Positions 27,693-37,920 are shown, counted from the stretch's first letter. The stretch: 64,000 nt of DNA from Thiocapsa roseopersicina (GCF_900106925.1 NZ_FNNZ01000017.1:48356-112355); one strand, 5' to 3'. The notes: generated by a model not told the origin, from the sequence alone. Numbers and translations: made by a program.

Positions 27693-30215
27693 TTATTCCG
27701 ACCTTAAAGCCTGCGCCGGATCCGTGTTGGCCGAACGATGAGCCGGGTAGAGACCAGCCAGCAAGGCGGCGCTCCAGGCGAGCAGCACACCCTGGATCAG
27801 GGTCAGGGGCGGGATCCGCATCTCCATGGTCCAGCCGAAGGATCGCAGATTGACGACCTGGATCAGAAGGTCTGCCATGACAAGTCCGAGCGGGATCGCC
27901 AGCAGGCCGGCCGAGAGGCCGAGAATCGAGGTTTGGGTCAGGATCAACAGGGTCAGCTCGCGCCGGGTCATGCCGGTCGCGCGCATCACGGCGTAGTCGC
28001 GACGCCGCTCCAGCTCAAGCGCCATCAGGGCGCTCAGCACGCCGATGAAGGCGACACCGATCGCAAGCAGACGCAGGACATGGGTGATTGAGAAGGTGCG
28101 GTCGAAGATCTCGAGCGATTGCTCGCGGATCTCATCGTTCAAGGCGACGAGGACCGGGGCATCGAGCGCCTCCGTCAGGTCGCGAACCCGTTCGAAGACC
28201 TCGGCGCGATCGGTGTCGTCGCGCACCATGATGCCGATGGAGGACACCGCGTCGTCGTCCCAGAGCGCGGCGTAACGGCCACCAAACATGACCAGCATCC
28301 CCGCATCCGAGCCGTAGTCGCGAAAGACGCCGCCGATCTCGAAGGACTGCCAGCCCCGGTCGGTGAAGAGGGCAACCCGGTCGCCGACCGCGACGTCGTG
28401 GTGATAGGCGTAGGGCTCCGAGGCGAGGATCAGCTCGCCGGCCTCGAAACGGGTCCAGAGATCCACGGCTTCCCCGCCCTCGAAGCTGAAGCCGCTCGGG
28501 CTGACCGACGAAGAGGTCAACCCGAGCAGGAGCACCGAGCCGGTTTCGGCCTCGACCCGCACGCTGCGCCCCATGCTGATCTCGGCGATGCCCGCAAGTC
28601 CGGCCAGGCGCTGCGCCAGCCCGGATGGCAGGTCGCCATCGGCGCGATTCCCCGTCTCCGATGGCGCGGAGACATAGATGTCGCTTTGCAGCGTCGTGTC
28701 GAGCCAGACGATCAGACTGCTGCGGAAGCTGTCGATCATCACGCCGACCCCGAGGGTCGAGGAAATGGCGACCGTCAGGGCCGCTGCGGCGATGCCGGTA
28801 CGGGTAATGGATGCGGCCACACCGCGCGCCGCGAGCACGGCCGGGATTCCGCCGATCGGCCCGACGACGCGCGTCAAGCCGAGTGCAATCGCGCGGAGCA
28901 GGGCGGGGACACAGAGGCTGAAGCCGAGAATCAGGATCAGGATGGCCAGGAAGCCGAGAACGATCGAGCGACTCGGGATCTGGGCCGCACCCCAACCGAC
29001 AACCATGAGGGCCAGACCGACCGCGCCCAGCCAGAGCACCCAACGCTGTCCGCGACGCTCCAGGCTGTTGGCACGGAGCACGTCGCGCGGTTGAGCCCGG
29101 GCGGCCTCGATCGCCGGGCCGAGTGCGGCGACGAGGGTAATCAGGAGTCCGGCGGCGATGCCCTTCGCGAGCGAGATTGGCGTGACGAAGAGCTCGCGCA
29201 CGGTCAGCGTGAAATAGATGTCGTTGATGGTGCGCGTGACCAGTTGCACCAATCCCCAGCCGGTCAGGATGCCCAAGCCCAGCCCGAGCAGAGCACCGGC
29301 CAACGCGAAGAGCAACGCCTCGGACAGGACCAACGCAAAGAGTTGACCGCGCGTGCAGCCGAGCGTCCTCAATGAGCCGAGCAAGCTGCGCCGCTGCAAC
29401 ACGGCGAAGGTCATGGTGTTGTAGATGATGAATCCGCCGACCAGCATGGCGAGCAGGCTCATGGCGGTCAGATTGGTGTGGAAGGCCCGCGTCATCTGAC
29501 GCAGGGTCTCGCTGCGTTGCTCGGATGCGACCAGGCGCAGGCCGGGCGGGAGTGCTTCAGCCAGAACAGGCGCCTCCTCGGGCGAGAGCACCAGATCGAT
29601 CCGGTCGATCGTCCCGACGCGCCCGGCGATCTCCTGCGCGGTCGCGATGTCCGCGATCGCCAGACCCTCGAAGCCGCCCGCTTGATCGGAGGTGAGGATA
29701 CCGACCAGCTCCGCCGAGATCTCGCGGCCCCCGATCCGCAGTCGCAACACATCGCCGGGTGCGACGCCGAGACGCTGCGCGTCGCCTGCGCTCAGCAGCA
29801 GTGTATCGGGCTGTGTGAGCATTCGGATCAGCGAGGCGCCTTCGACCGAGAGGCCGGTGCCTCGGATGGAGGAGAAGGCCAGCAGGTCGAGCCCGATCAG
29901 CGTGAAGGTCACCTCGCCGATCCGTATCGGGGTCTCGATGACCGGAGTGGCATCGGTCGCCGCGAGGCCGCCGCGGCGACGCAGATCGGCATAGACCGCA
30001 TCCGGGATACCGCCGGAGGCCGATTCGATGCGGTGCGTCGCGCGACCGGCGACCCGCTCGATCGAGAGGTCGAAGGCGCGCCGCGCGCTCTCGTTGGCGA
30101 TGTCCACGGCGATGACGACCGCCACGCCGAGTGCGATGCCGATGATCGAAAGACCGGTCTGCCAGCGGTGGCGTGCCAGATAGCGCAGGCTGGCGCGGAC
30201 GAGGACCGGCATCAC
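27693..30215 (-). CDS. ABC transporter permease, FtsX/MacB-type, double-domain
   Basis: An 840-residue inner-membrane permease containing two FtsX-type domains, each following a periplasmic MacB-like core region. Hydrophobic helices lie near the N terminus ([18 protein letters not shown]), in the centre ([20 protein letters not shown] and following) and at the C terminus ([18 protein letters not shown]). The duplicated plan resembles YbbP/LolE-like proteins that move or extract lipoproteins, lipids or envelope substrates without pumping across the inner membrane. The start overlaps the stop of the ATPase gene (GTGATG), so they are one transporter. The substrate is unknown. Confidence 0.88.
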   Translation of the reverse strand: MMPVLVRASLRYLARHRWQTGLSIIGIALGVAVVIAVDIANESARRAFDLSIERVAGRATHRIESASGGIPDAVYADLRRRGGLAATDATPVIETPIRIGEVTFTLIGLDLLAFSSIRGTGLSVEGASLIRMLTQPDTLLLSAGDAQRLGVAPGDVLRLRIGGREISAELVGILTSDQAGGFEGLAIADIATAQEIAGRVGTIDRIDLVLSPEEAPVLAEALPPGLRLVASEQRSETLRQMTRAFHTNLTAMSLLAMLVGGFIIYNTMTFAVLQRRSLLGSLRTLGCTRGQLFALVLSEALLFALAGALLGLGLGILTGWGLVQLVTRTINDIYFTLTVRELFVTPISLAKGIAAGLLITLVAALGPAIEAARAQPRDVLRANSLERRGQRWVLWLGAVGLALMVVGWGAAQIPSRSIVLGFLAILILILGFSLCVPALLRAIALGLTRVVGPIGGIPAVLAARGVAASITRTGIAAAALTVAISSTLGVGVMIDSFRSSLIVWLDTTLQSDIYVSAPSETGNRADGDLPSGLAQRLAGLAGIAEISMGRSVRVEAETGSVLLLGLTSSSVSPSGFSFEGGEAVDLWTRFEAGELILASEPYAYHHDVAVGDRVALFTDRGWQSFEIGGVFRDYGSDAGMLVMFGGRYAALWDDDAVSSIGIMVRDDTDRAEVFERVRDLTEALDAPVLVALNDEIREQSLEIFDRTFSITHVLRLLAIGVAFIGVLSALMALELERRRDYAVMRATGMTRRELTLLILTQTSILGLSAGLLAIPLGLVMADLLIQVVNLRSFGWTMEMRIPPLTLIQGVLLAWSAALLAGLYPAHRSANTDPAQALRSE

Positions 30216-30946
30216 CAGGCGAGATCCCGGGCCGAGTCGACCAACTGCCCCTTATCGAGCGTGAGCACCCGGTCGGCGATGCGCGAGACCGCCAGGCTGT
30301 GCGTCACCAGGATCAGCGTCCGGCGCCGATCCGCGAACAGCTCGGCGAGGAGCGCGAGGATCTGCTCGCCGGTCTCGACATCCAGGTTTCCCGTCGGCTC
30401 GTCGGCCAGGACCAAGGCGGGTGAGTGGATGAGCGCGCGGCCGATGGCGACGCGCTGCTGCTCGCCGCCGGAGAGCTGATCCGGGAAGGCCCGGGCGCGA
30501 GCACCGAGTCCGAGGCGCTCCAACATCTCGGTGATCCGCGGCATGCCGCGTGCGAGCGAGGTGCCGTTCAGCTCGAGCGGCAAGGCGAGATTCTCGGCGA
30601 CCGTCAGCGTCGGGATCAGATTGAAGAACTGATAGATAAATCCGACCTGGCGTCGTCGCAGGAGCGTCAGGCCGGGCTCGCCGAGCGTCGAGAGGCGATG
30701 TCCCATGACCTCGACCTGTCCTTGGTCGGGCCGATCGATTCCCGCGAGCAGGTTGAGCAGGGTCGACTTTCCCGAGCCGCTTCGCCCCAGCAGAGCGACG
30801 CACTCGCCGCGGCCCACATCGAAGTTGATCCCATCCAGGACGCGGTGCTCGGTCGTGCCTTCGCCTTCGCGATAGAACTTGTGCAGATCCCGGATGCGCA
30901 GCACCGGGACGTCTGCGGACGGCTGGTCGAAGGTCGGTGCGCTCAT
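30212..30946 (-). CDS. ABC transporter ATPase, LolD/MacB-like
   Basis: A 244-residue nucleotide-binding subunit. It has Walker A GRSGSGKS (54-61), the signature LSGGEQQR (157-164), Walker B with [11 protein letters not shown] (about 178-188) and a switch histidine in LVTHS. The Q-loop [11 protein letters not shown] is typical of the LolD/YbbA/MacB class that works with FtsX-like permeases. I start at ATG 30946, whose ATGA overlaps the preceding gene's stop; the TTG at 30955 is an upstream alternative. It forms an operon with the permease downstream and a small unknown gene upstream. Confidence 0.93.
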   Translation of the reverse strand: MSAPTFDQPSADVPVLRIRDLHKFYREGEGTTEHRVLDGINFDVGRGECVALLGRSGSGKSTLLNLLAGIDRPDQGQVEVMGHRLSTLGEPGLTLLRRRQVGFIYQFFNLIPTLTVAENLALPLELNGTSLARGMPRITEMLERLGLGARARAFPDQLSGGEQQRVAIGRALIHSPALVLADEPTGNLDVETGEQILALLAELFADRRRTLILVTHSLAVSRIADRVLTLDKGQLVDSARDLAW

Positions 30947-31182
30947 TCGAGCCAACGCACCAGATAGTAGAGCCGCTGACCTTCCGATGAGCTCGACGGT
31001 CCGTAAACGATCGCCGGGTGGAGCCCCCGCTCCGCATCCGCTCCCGCGAGCGCCGTCGCTTCATCCTCGACGACTGTGACGCACCCCTCCGGATAGCGGG
31101 CACGGTCGGTTCGTTTTGTCTTGATGATCGCGAATCTGTGATCCAGCGACGTCGACTCGGGGTCGATGAGAATCTTGGGCAT
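30943..31182 (-). CDS. Small hypothetical protein leading the ABC operon
   Basis: A 79-residue protein from ATG 31182 (MPKILIDPES), ending YYLVRWLE with its stop overlapping the ABC ATPase start by four bases. It has a central acidic stretch (TVVEDEATALAGADAERG) and no signal peptide or membrane segment. I do not recognise the family. The tight coupling suggests it is real and belongs to the transporter operon. It is hidden inside a much longer open frame that runs back to 32502 opposite the GH57 gene. Confidence 0.65.
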   Translation of the reverse strand: MPKILIDPESTSLDHRFAIIKTKRTDRARYPEGCVTVVEDEATALAGADAERGLHPAIVYGPSSSSEGQRLYYLVRWLE

Positions 31183-31413
31183 GCGATATCCAGTCTGGGA
31201 GGTTTGGATCGGCGGGGCTGTGCGGCGCGATCGCCCGGCGGGCGAGACGTCCGTCCCTCCAAGCCAAATTGTGCGTCCGCTCGGCGGGTGCAAGTGCGAA
31301 TCGACATGAGGAGTCGGGCTTTTGGGCGTTCGTCGCGCTTCTGTTATCCTCACGTTCCTCATGCTATCGCTCCTCCATGCCATCCCTTTAATGCCATCTC
31401 GGAGTGCCGTACC

Positions 31414-32745
31414 GTGATCGCCCAGCATGCGCTTGTTCTGAACCTGCATCAGCCCGCCGGCAATCTCGAGGAGCTCCTCGACAACGAGAGCTGGGAGGCG
31501 AAGGAGATCCTCTTCGCCCTGGATCGCATCCCGCGCAGTCTTTGGGGTCACGAAGACCTGGCGCGCGTCCATGTCTCCCTGTCCGGCACCCTGCTCGAGA
31601 CCCTGTCCAATCCAGAGTTCCAGAAGCGCGTCTATGGCACCGTGGATTGCGGATCGCTGCTGTGGCACTTCCAGAACGAAAAACTCTTCGAGGTCTTGGG
31701 TACGGGTTACTACCACCCGGTGTTGCCCCTCATCCCCGAGGCCGACCGCGAGGAGCAGCTGCGCCGCTGGCTTGGCATCGCACATCACCTGCTCTGGCGT
31801 CCGCGCTTCCAAGGCTTCTGGCCGCCCGAGATGGGATTCTCGATGGAGCTGATCCCGCTGCTGCGCGCATTCGGCTATCGCTATGTCATGGTCGACAGCG
31901 AGCACGTGGAGCCGATTTCCCCGATGAGCTGGCAGGAGCTGCGCTATCGGCCGCATATCGCGCGTTTCGGCGGCGAGGCGATCACGGTGATCGTGCGCGA
32001 TCGCGATCTCTCCGATGCCCAAGAGTCCGGGATGGAGCTGGACTGGTTCCTCGGCGAGGTCGCCGAGCGGACCAAGTGGTGCGACTTCACACCGCTGGTG
32101 ACCACCTGCACCGACGGCGAGAACGGCGGCTGGTTCAGGAACGTGACCGAAGGGGCCAACTTCTGGAGCGCCTTCTATCTGCCGTTGCTCGAGCGCGTCG
32201 CTGCCGGCGAGGCGGCAATCGCGCCCACCTTCATCAGCCGCTATCTGGACACCTACGGCGCCCACGGCGAGGTCCGGGTGCGCACCGGCGCCTGGAACAC
32301 CGGCTGGCACCACGGACGCGACTTCACCCAATGGACCGGCTCGGATCGGCAGAAACAGGCGATCGACGCCTTCGCCAAGGCGAGCCGGACGGTGCATGAC
32401 GCGCGTTGGTTCGCCACCGAGCGGGGCGTCTCCGAAGGCCCCGAGGCCGAGGCGATCGAGGAGGCGATGTGGCGACTGCTGCGCGCCGAGACCAGTTGTC
32501 ATCTCTACTGGGGCGAGGCATGGGTGCCGCGTGCCGAGGCCGATCTCGAGGCCAGTCGGGCGGCGCTTGCGCGTATCGGGATCCGCGCGGAGCCGGCGGA
32601 CGCGGATTCACCCGCGCCCGAGTCAGCCTCCGAGCCCGAATCGGTCGAAACGGACGTACGCGCCGAGGCTGCCGTGAACGCCGCGCCGACCCCGGCTCCC
32701 GATGGGTCGGCCGTCTCCGAGGCACCTGCACCGAAAGCATCTTGA
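31414..32745 (+). CDS. Glycoside hydrolase family 57 protein (first of a pair)
   Basis: A 443-residue GH57-type enzyme acting on alpha-glucans, as an amylase, branching enzyme or similar. The family start LNLHQPAG is at residues 8-15, the nucleophile region FWPPEMGFS is near 145, and a conserved TDGENGGWF segment near 234 carries the second acidic residue. The start is GTG 31414 with GGAG at 31401-31404; longer frames upstream lack support. The last 60 residues are an Ala/Pro/Glu-rich tail without a fold. A second GH57 gene follows 45 bases later, suggesting a shared glycogen or maltodextrin role. Exact activity cannot be read by eye. Confidence 0.9.
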   Translation: MIAQHALVLNLHQPAGNLEELLDNESWEAKEILFALDRIPRSLWGHEDLARVHVSLSGTLLETLSNPEFQKRVYGTVDCGSLLWHFQNEKLFEVLGTGYYHPVLPLIPEADREEQLRRWLGIAHHLLWRPRFQGFWPPEMGFSMELIPLLRAFGYRYVMVDSEHVEPISPMSWQELRYRPHIARFGGEAITVIVRDRDLSDAQESGMELDWFLGEVAERTKWCDFTPLVTTCTDGENGGWFRNVTEGANFWSAFYLPLLERVAAGEAAIAPTFISRYLDTYGAHGEVRVRTGAWNTGWHHGRDFTQWTGSDRQKQAIDAFAKASRTVHDARWFATERGVSEGPEAEAIEEAMWRLLRAETSCHLYWGEAWVPRAEADLEASRAALARIGIRAEPADADSPAPESASEPESVETDVRAEAAVNAAPTPAPDGSAVSEAPAPKAS

Positions 32746-32790
32746 ACCTCTCCGGCAACCCCGGAGCCACATTTTTCTAAGGAGTCCAGA

Positions 32791-34257
32791 GTGAAACCGC
32801 TACCCGAGTACGTCGATGACCTTCCGAATATCTGCGGCCATGAATCGGAGGTCGAGGCCGTCGTTGCCGAAGGGCGCACGCGTACTCTGTTCGCCGATCG
32901 CGGCGGAATCGACTTCGGCTCCATCCGCTCGGCGACCGCCATCGCCCTGCATCAGCATCAGCCCCTGATCCCGGCCGGCGGCGGGGAACTGCGCAGCGCC
33001 GCCTTGATCAGCAACCTCCAGTACATGATGGAGAACCAGCACATCGGGGACAATTACAACGCCCCGGCCTTCGTCTGGTGCTACAAGCGGATGGGCGAGT
33101 TCATCCCGCAGTTGATCGGCGAGGGCAAGTCGCCGCGCTGCATGCTCGAATACTCGGGCACCCTGCTCCACGGTCTGCGCAAGATGGGCGAGCATTATGT
33201 GATCGATGCGCTCAAGGGCATGACCTGCAACCCCGACTACAACTGGGCCGTGGAGTGGCTCGGTATGCCCTGGGGCCACGCGGTCGCGCCCTCCACGCCG
33301 GTGCAGGATTTTCGTCTGCATGTGAAGGCATTCCAGCACCACTTCGCCGCCATCTTCGGCTGGGAGGCGCTGGAGCGGGTGCGCGGATTCTCCCCGTCCG
33401 AGATGGCCCTGCCCAATCATCCCGACGTCGCCTACGCCTTCGTCAAGACGCTGGTGGACTGCGGCTTCCAATGGGTTCTGGTGCAGGAGCACACGGTTCA
33501 GCAGGTCGACACCGGGCGTCACCCGGAGCGCCCGCACATCCCGCATCGACTGGTCGTCACCAACTCGCACGGCGAGACAGCGAGCATCATCGCCATCGTC
33601 AAGACACAGGGCTCGGACACCAAGCTGGTCGCCCAGATGCAGCCCTGGTACGAGGCGCAAGGGTTGCAGCGCGTCGCGCTCGCCGGCAAGTCGATCCCTC
33701 CGCTGGTCACTCAGATCGCCGACGGCGAGAACGGCGGCGTCATGATGAACGAGTTCCCGGGCAAGTTCATGGAGGTGGTCGGGGCATCGAGCCACACCGA
33801 CACACCCATGATGAACGGGAGTGAATACCTGGAGCATCTCTTCGCGCTCGGGATCAAGGAGTCCGATCTCCCCGAGGTCCAACCCCTGTTTCACGATCGC
33901 ATCTGGGCACGCATACAGCCGGGCGACGGCCCGGAGAAGCTGGAAAAGGCGATTGCGGAGCTCAAGCAGGAAGACGGCCGATTCCACATGGAAGGCGGCA
34001 GTTGGACGTCCGACCTCTCCTGGGTGAAGGGCTACGACGATGTGCTGGGTCCGATGGAGGAGGCGAGCGCCAACTTCAACCAAAAGGTGCTGATCCCCGG
34101 CGTCGCCACCAGCGACCCGCGTTATCGCAACGCGCTCTTCCACCTGATGGCATCCCAAACCAGCTGTTATCGCTACTGGGGACAGGGTCTGTGGACCGAC
34201 TACGGGCGCGAGATCTGCAGACGGGTCAATGCGATCCTCGAGCAGGATTTCGGCTGA
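32791..34257 (+). CDS. Glycoside hydrolase family 57 protein (second of a pair)
   Basis: A 488-residue GH57-like enzyme. It has ALHQHQPLIP near residue 52, the nucleophile-region motif GFSPSEMALP near 202 and ADGENGG near 311, parallel to its neighbour but clearly diverged. The C terminus (SQTSCYRYWGQGLWTDYG) shares the TSCxxYWG element with the first gene, consistent with both being related GH57 members. GTG 32791 is preceded by AAGGAG. It is cotranscribed with the 31414 gene and followed by a DUF2750 gene. Probable alpha-glucan metabolism. Confidence 0.9.
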   Translation: MKPLPEYVDDLPNICGHESEVEAVVAEGRTRTLFADRGGIDFGSIRSATAIALHQHQPLIPAGGGELRSAALISNLQYMMENQHIGDNYNAPAFVWCYKRMGEFIPQLIGEGKSPRCMLEYSGTLLHGLRKMGEHYVIDALKGMTCNPDYNWAVEWLGMPWGHAVAPSTPVQDFRLHVKAFQHHFAAIFGWEALERVRGFSPSEMALPNHPDVAYAFVKTLVDCGFQWVLVQEHTVQQVDTGRHPERPHIPHRLVVTNSHGETASIIAIVKTQGSDTKLVAQMQPWYEAQGLQRVALAGKSIPPLVTQIADGENGGVMMNEFPGKFMEVVGASSHTDTPMMNGSEYLEHLFALGIKESDLPEVQPLFHDRIWARIQPGDGPEKLEKAIAELKQEDGRFHMEGGSWTSDLSWVKGYDDVLGPMEEASANFNQKVLIPGVATSDPRYRNALFHLMASQTSCYRYWGQGLWTDYGREICRRVNAILEQDFG

Positions 34258-34282
34258 CAACACTTTGGGAAACAATCTTGCA

Positions 34283-34678
34283 ATGAACGCATTACCGAAC
34301 GCAGAGGATCTCTCGGGCAGTTTCGACCTGCCGGGTGAAGAGCGCTACATCGCATTTCTTGCACGGGTCACGCAACAGGGCCAGGTCTGGACCTTGAAGG
34401 GAGATGATGGTTTTATCGCCTTCTCAGACGATGAAGGGCGGGAGTGTTTTCCCTTCTGGCCCGACGCGGCATGTGCCACGGCGCTGGCGACGCATGATTG
34501 GGCCGATTGTCGCGCCGAGCCGCTGGCGCTCGACGTCTTCATGACCCGCTGGTTGACCGGCATGGCGAAGGACGGCCGGATGGTCGCCGTCTTTCCCGCA
34601 CCGGATGGCTCGGGTGTGGTCATCGCGCCCGAGACCCTGTTGGACGATCTCCGGGAGGAGGGCGAGCAGGGCGATTGA
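34283..34678 (+). CDS. DUF2750 family protein
   Basis: A 131-residue soluble protein matching DUF2750, recognised by RYIAFLARVTQQGQVWTLKGDDGF near residues 21-44 and the FPFWPDAACA element. The function of the family is unknown. It starts 26 bases after the second GH57 gene at ATG 34283 and may be the third gene of that transcript. The ribosome site is weak. The frame upstream of 34283 overlaps the GH57 gene and is not used. Confidence 0.8.
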   Translation: MNALPNAEDLSGSFDLPGEERYIAFLARVTQQGQVWTLKGDDGFIAFSDDEGRECFPFWPDAACATALATHDWADCRAEPLALDVFMTRWLTGMAKDGRMVAVFPAPDGSGVVIAPETLLDDLREEGEQGD

Positions 34679-34798
34679 AGGGACTGCTTTGAAGGGAATG
34701 ATCCGAGGCCCGTCACTCGCGGGCCGGACGGATGCTTGCGAGCTCGTCGAGGTCACTCGTTTTGGTCACGAAGGGATGAACGCCGTGAACGATATCTT

Positions 34799-36268
34799 TC
34801 AGGTCTCGGTGATCTCGCAGACGATCCGGTCGTCGGCAACGCCTTCGCTGCGGAGCAATTCCGTCAGCCGATTGATGGGCGCTTCCGGACCGGCCAGATA
34901 GAAACGCAGTCCGCGTGGATCCGGGTGATCGGCGCGGATGACCGCAAAGACATCTTCCGCCCGGCCGCTCATCAGGGGGGTTAGCTGGAAGTTGTCCAGC
35001 GCGTCCGTGAGCGCGCGGCCCCAACGTCCCTGATAGTGCCCCTCCGAATATTGCGTATCCCAGTAGAGGTGGAAGGACTCGATCACATCGATCGAGACGG
35101 CGTGCTCGATCAGGCTCTTCACAGGCGCGATGCCGTCGCCGAAGGCGATGAAGACCGCGGGCTCCGGCGCGTCCTCGGTCAGGACGAACCCCCCGTAGGG
35201 CCCCTCGACCGTGATCAGATGGCCGGGGCGCAGTGGTTTGAGGACCGCGTCGGAGAAGGCATCGGCGCCCCGTCTGACATAAAACCAGAGGTTTCGGGCG
35301 TTGCAGGGACAGCTCGCGATCGGTAGCTCGCGACTCGCGCCGTCTTCGAGCGTGAGTCGCACGCGCTGGCCCGACATGAACCGCAACGTCTGAGTCCGCG
35401 GGGTCTGGACGTTGATCGAGACGAGATCCTCGGAGATGTGCTCGAGCTTGCGTAGACTAGCCCGAATCTCCTGATGCGGTAGATCCGTCACCGTGAGCGC
35501 CTCCGCCGCCTCGATGACGACGTCGGTCACGGCCGTATGCGAGCAGGTCAAAAGATAACCCATCGCCTTTTCGCGCTCGCTCAGGACATAGTCGTGCTCG
35601 CGGATTCGCCGCGTCTCGCCGCTGATCAGTCGCGCCTTACAGGCCCCGCAGTTGCCGCTCGCGCAACCGTAGTTGAGGTTGATTCCGGCGCGCACGGAGG
35701 CGTCGAGAATCGACTCGTTGCCCTCGACAAAGTAGTCGTGACCGCTTGGGATGAGCTTGACGTTGGCTGCCATGATGCGAAGAAACGTGTCTTTGGCGAA
35801 GAGTTGTGCGCGCTCGTCGTTCAAGGTGTCCGTGTCCAGCGCCGCGCGTGCCGACCGGAGCCAATCGCGTAATTCGCGAGCCCGGGTCCGAGCCGTTTCC
35901 GTGGATGCGTCCGCAATCGAATCCAGCCGCTCGCCGACCTGATTCAAAAGGCCCTCGGCAGCACTCAAGGCCGACATACGCTCGACCAGCGTCTTGCTCA
36001 TCGCCCGCAGGCGTGCGACCAGGACCTGCGGGCTGGGCAGCGCCGCGTCGTGACCGTCGGTCTTGGGAAGCGCATCGCTCTTGATGCGCTCGACCCGCTC
36101 AAGCGCCGCGTCGTCCGCGAGACTCACCGCCGGAAAGGCGCGCAGGAGATCGCTGACGGCGACCGAGCCCTCGAAGGTGGCGATCTCGCCGCGTCTGATG
36201 CGCCGCTGCAGCTCGGCGCGGGTGACGCCGGCGAGGCGTGCGGCGCGGGACAGGCTCAGGTAGTCCAT
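34799..36268 (-). CDS. Fusion of an HTH domain with a ferredoxin-NAD(P)H reductase
   Basis: A 489-residue protein. Residues about 2-46 look like a MerR/excisionase-type helix-turn-helix (LSLSRAARLAGVTRAELQRRIRRGEI). After a helical linker comes a plant-type [2Fe-2S] domain with C202-x4-C207-x2-C210 and C242, then an FAD-binding domain and an NAD(P)H domain (EGPYGGFVL, VFIAFGDGIAPVKS). The reductase part resembles multicomponent oxygenase reductases and CDP-glucoseen reductase-like proteins. A DNA-binding head on such a reductase would suggest redox-sensitive regulation; that is inference. I start at ATG 36268 with GGAG upstream. It is divergent from the DUF1244 gene. Confidence 0.85.
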   Translation of the reverse strand: MDYLSLSRAARLAGVTRAELQRRIRRGEIATFEGSVAVSDLLRAFPAVSLADDAALERVERIKSDALPKTDGHDAALPSPQVLVARLRAMSKTLVERMSALSAAEGLLNQVGERLDSIADASTETARTRARELRDWLRSARAALDTDTLNDERAQLFAKDTFLRIMAANVKLIPSGHDYFVEGNESILDASVRAGINLNYGCASGNCGACKARLISGETRRIREHDYVLSEREKAMGYLLTCSHTAVTDVVIEAAEALTVTDLPHQEIRASLRKLEHISEDLVSINVQTPRTQTLRFMSGQRVRLTLEDGASRELPIASCPCNARNLWFYVRRGADAFSDAVLKPLRPGHLITVEGPYGGFVLTEDAPEPAVFIAFGDGIAPVKSLIEHAVSIDVIESFHLYWDTQYSEGHYQGRWGRALTDALDNFQLTPLMSGRAEDVFAVIRADHPDPRGLRFYLAGPEAPINRLTELLRSEGVADDRIVCEITET

Positions 36269-36442
36269 GGACGCGAGGTCTCCGATGTGGCCGGCGGGTC
36301 GGGTTGTCGTACGCAAGGTGTTTGCTCGGGTAGAACGCGCAAAACCTCCGCGTCACCCCGATATCATTTGCTCCCGAGTATCCGCGCCTCACGGTGCGAC
36401 TTCAATCCATCGGACCAACCCGCCTTTCGAAGGAGAGATGAC

Positions 36443-36769
36443 GTGGACGACAACACCAAGATCCAGATCGAAGCCGCGGCATTCCGTGGTTTGGTCGAGC
36501 ACCTGCAACGCCGTACCGACGTGCAGAACATCGACCTCATGAACCTGGCCGGCTTCTGCCGAAACTGCCTGTCGAAGTGGTACATGAGCGCCGCTGCCGA
36601 GCGCGGTGTCGAGATGTCCTACGACCAAGCACGCGAGGCGATTTACGGCATGCCCTACGCGGACTGGAAGACCCGCTATCAGCAGGATGCGACCGCAGAG
36701 CAGTCGCGTCTGTTCGAGGATACTCAGCCGTTGCACGCCTTCGTCAGCGGCCACGGCGGAAAGACTTAG
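36443..36769 (+). CDS. DUF1244 family protein
   Basis: A 108-residue cytosolic protein of the DUF1244 family, marked by NLAGFCRNCLSKWYMSAAAERG and EAIYGMPYADWKTRYQ, with a conserved C-x2-C pair. No function is established for the family. The GTG start at 36443 is placed six bases after AGGAGA (36431-36436), a strong ribosome site. It is divergent from the HTH-reductase gene, so the 36269-36442 gap holds promoters for both. Confidence 0.88.
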   Translation: MDDNTKIQIEAAAFRGLVEHLQRRTDVQNIDLMNLAGFCRNCLSKWYMSAAAERGVEMSYDQAREAIYGMPYADWKTRYQQDATAEQSRLFEDTQPLHAFVSGHGGKT

Positions 36770-36908
36770 GCGCTCGGGATCGGCCGCGATCGACGGCGAT
36801 TCGGAAGGAGGCGGTCGAACAGGTGCAAGGCACATCGGAAGTCGATGAAGCCTCCGCGCCCGGACGTCCGCGCTCCGTTCGGTCTTCGATGGGCCGGCAT
36901 GCCGGGTT

Positions 36909-37403
36909 TTAGAGGTCGCCCGTAGCGCCCGCGGTCATAATCTCCTCGATGGTGTCGCGCACCTTCACGGCGTTCTCCATCAGGTTCGGCGGCAGGTCGG
37001 CCATCTCGATGACCTTGTTGAGGTCGAGCGTCGTCAGCCATGCTTTGCCGTCCTGATCCTCGATCAGGGTGATTCGACAGGGCAGATAGGCGGAGAAGTC
37101 GATGTTTTCCTTGATCATCTCGTTGGCGATCCGGGCATCGCAGAACTGGAAGATCTCGATGCGTTTAGCCTCCACACCCATCGACTCCAGCTCCTTGTAG
37201 AGCGGCAGGTGAGCGACGAGTTTGAAGTTCAGCGTGTTGGCCCGAAGTTTCATGGATTCGACGGCGTCATCCATCGAGACGCCCTCGGCCAACGGCATCT
37301 TGAGCACGGTATCGGCGATAGTCATGCTTTGGGCATGCGTCTGAGTGGCAAGGAAGGTCAAGGGCAGCAGGGCGATGAGCAGGGACAGCAGGATCTTTCT
37401 CAT
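36909..37403 (-). CDS. Periplasmic DUF302 protein
   Basis: A 164-residue secreted protein with a clear signal peptide (LLSLLIALLPLTFLATQTHAQS) and a DUF302 domain: LRANTLNFKLVAHLPLYKELES, IEIFQFCDARIANEMIKENIDF and AYLPCRITLIED. The two cysteines (FQFCD and LPCRI) are typical of this family. DUF302 proteins are common in sulfur-oxidising and purple bacteria, with unknown function. The cupin gene lies 38 bases upstream on the same strand, so they may be cotranscribed. Confidence 0.85.
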   Translation of the reverse strand: MRKILLSLLIALLPLTFLATQTHAQSMTIADTVLKMPLAEGVSMDDAVESMKLRANTLNFKLVAHLPLYKELESMGVEAKRIEIFQFCDARIANEMIKENIDFSAYLPCRITLIEDQDGKAWLTTLDLNKVIEMADLPPNLMENAVKVRDTIEEIMTAGATGDL

Positions 37404-37441
37404 TGTCGTCTCTCTCCAGTTGGGTTTTTGTATTTATGGGT

Positions 37442-37723
37442 TTAGTCGAATCGGTAGTGCTTCTCGACCGGCTCGACGACCTCCCAGGTGCATTCCATGC
37501 CGGCGGGGAAGGTGATGAGGTCGCCGCGGCTGAATGACTGGGGCGCGCCGCCGGTCGGGGTGACATGAAAGCGCCCGCGCACCACATAGCAGGTCTCGGC
37601 ACGATCGTAACGCCAGGGAAAGGTCGAGGGCTCTTTTTTCCAGATCGCCCAGTCCTCGACGCCGAGAACGTCCAGCTTGGCGGGGGAGGGCTTATGCTCG
37701 CAGTAAATCTGAAGGTCGGTCAT
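37442..37723 (-). CDS. Small single-domain cupin protein
   Basis: A 93-residue cupin of the class annotated as DUF861-like enzymes. It has EDWAIWKKEPSTFPWRYD, then AETCYVVRGRFHVTPTG (first barrel motif) and FSRGDLITFPAGMECTWEV (second motif). The usual G-x-H-x-H metal pattern is reduced, as is normal for this class. I start at ATG 37723 (MTDLQIYCEH); the frame runs further upstream without support. Neighbouring gene: DUF302, same direction. Confidence 0.8.
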   Translation of the reverse strand: MTDLQIYCEHKPSPAKLDVLGVEDWAIWKKEPSTFPWRYDRAETCYVVRGRFHVTPTGGAPQSFSRGDLITFPAGMECTWEVVEPVEKHYRFD

Positions 37724-37883
37724 CCATCGGCTCCGGGGTCGGCCGCCGTGATCGGCGGGTCTGGCTTTGATGGCTCGGCATTCTGGAGCTAATCCGTTGG
37801 ATTTTCCACCCGAGAGGGCAAACTTCGGGACTCCTTCGAGCCGCGGCGGCCCGCGGGAGAGATCCATCGGTACGCCTGAAAAC

Positions 37884-37910
37884 CTTTGCGTCCTCTGCGC
37901 GTTTGCGGTT
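37884..37910 (+). repeat. Dispersed TTTGCG-rich repeat, copy A
   Basis: A 27-bp sequence, CTTTGCGTCCTCTGCGC followed by GTTTGCGGTT, placed just before the pncC start. It matches 43528-43554 at 24 of 27 positions. The spaced TTTGCG/TCTGCG units are known to recur between genes in many proteobacteria. Confidence 0.7.
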
Positions 37911-37920
37911 TGATTCCGTT

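Noticed and set aside
31018..31413. N-terminal extension of the first GH57 gene
   Set aside because: It overlaps the small minus-strand gene and is arginine-rich; GTG 31414 has a ribosome site and matches the family start.
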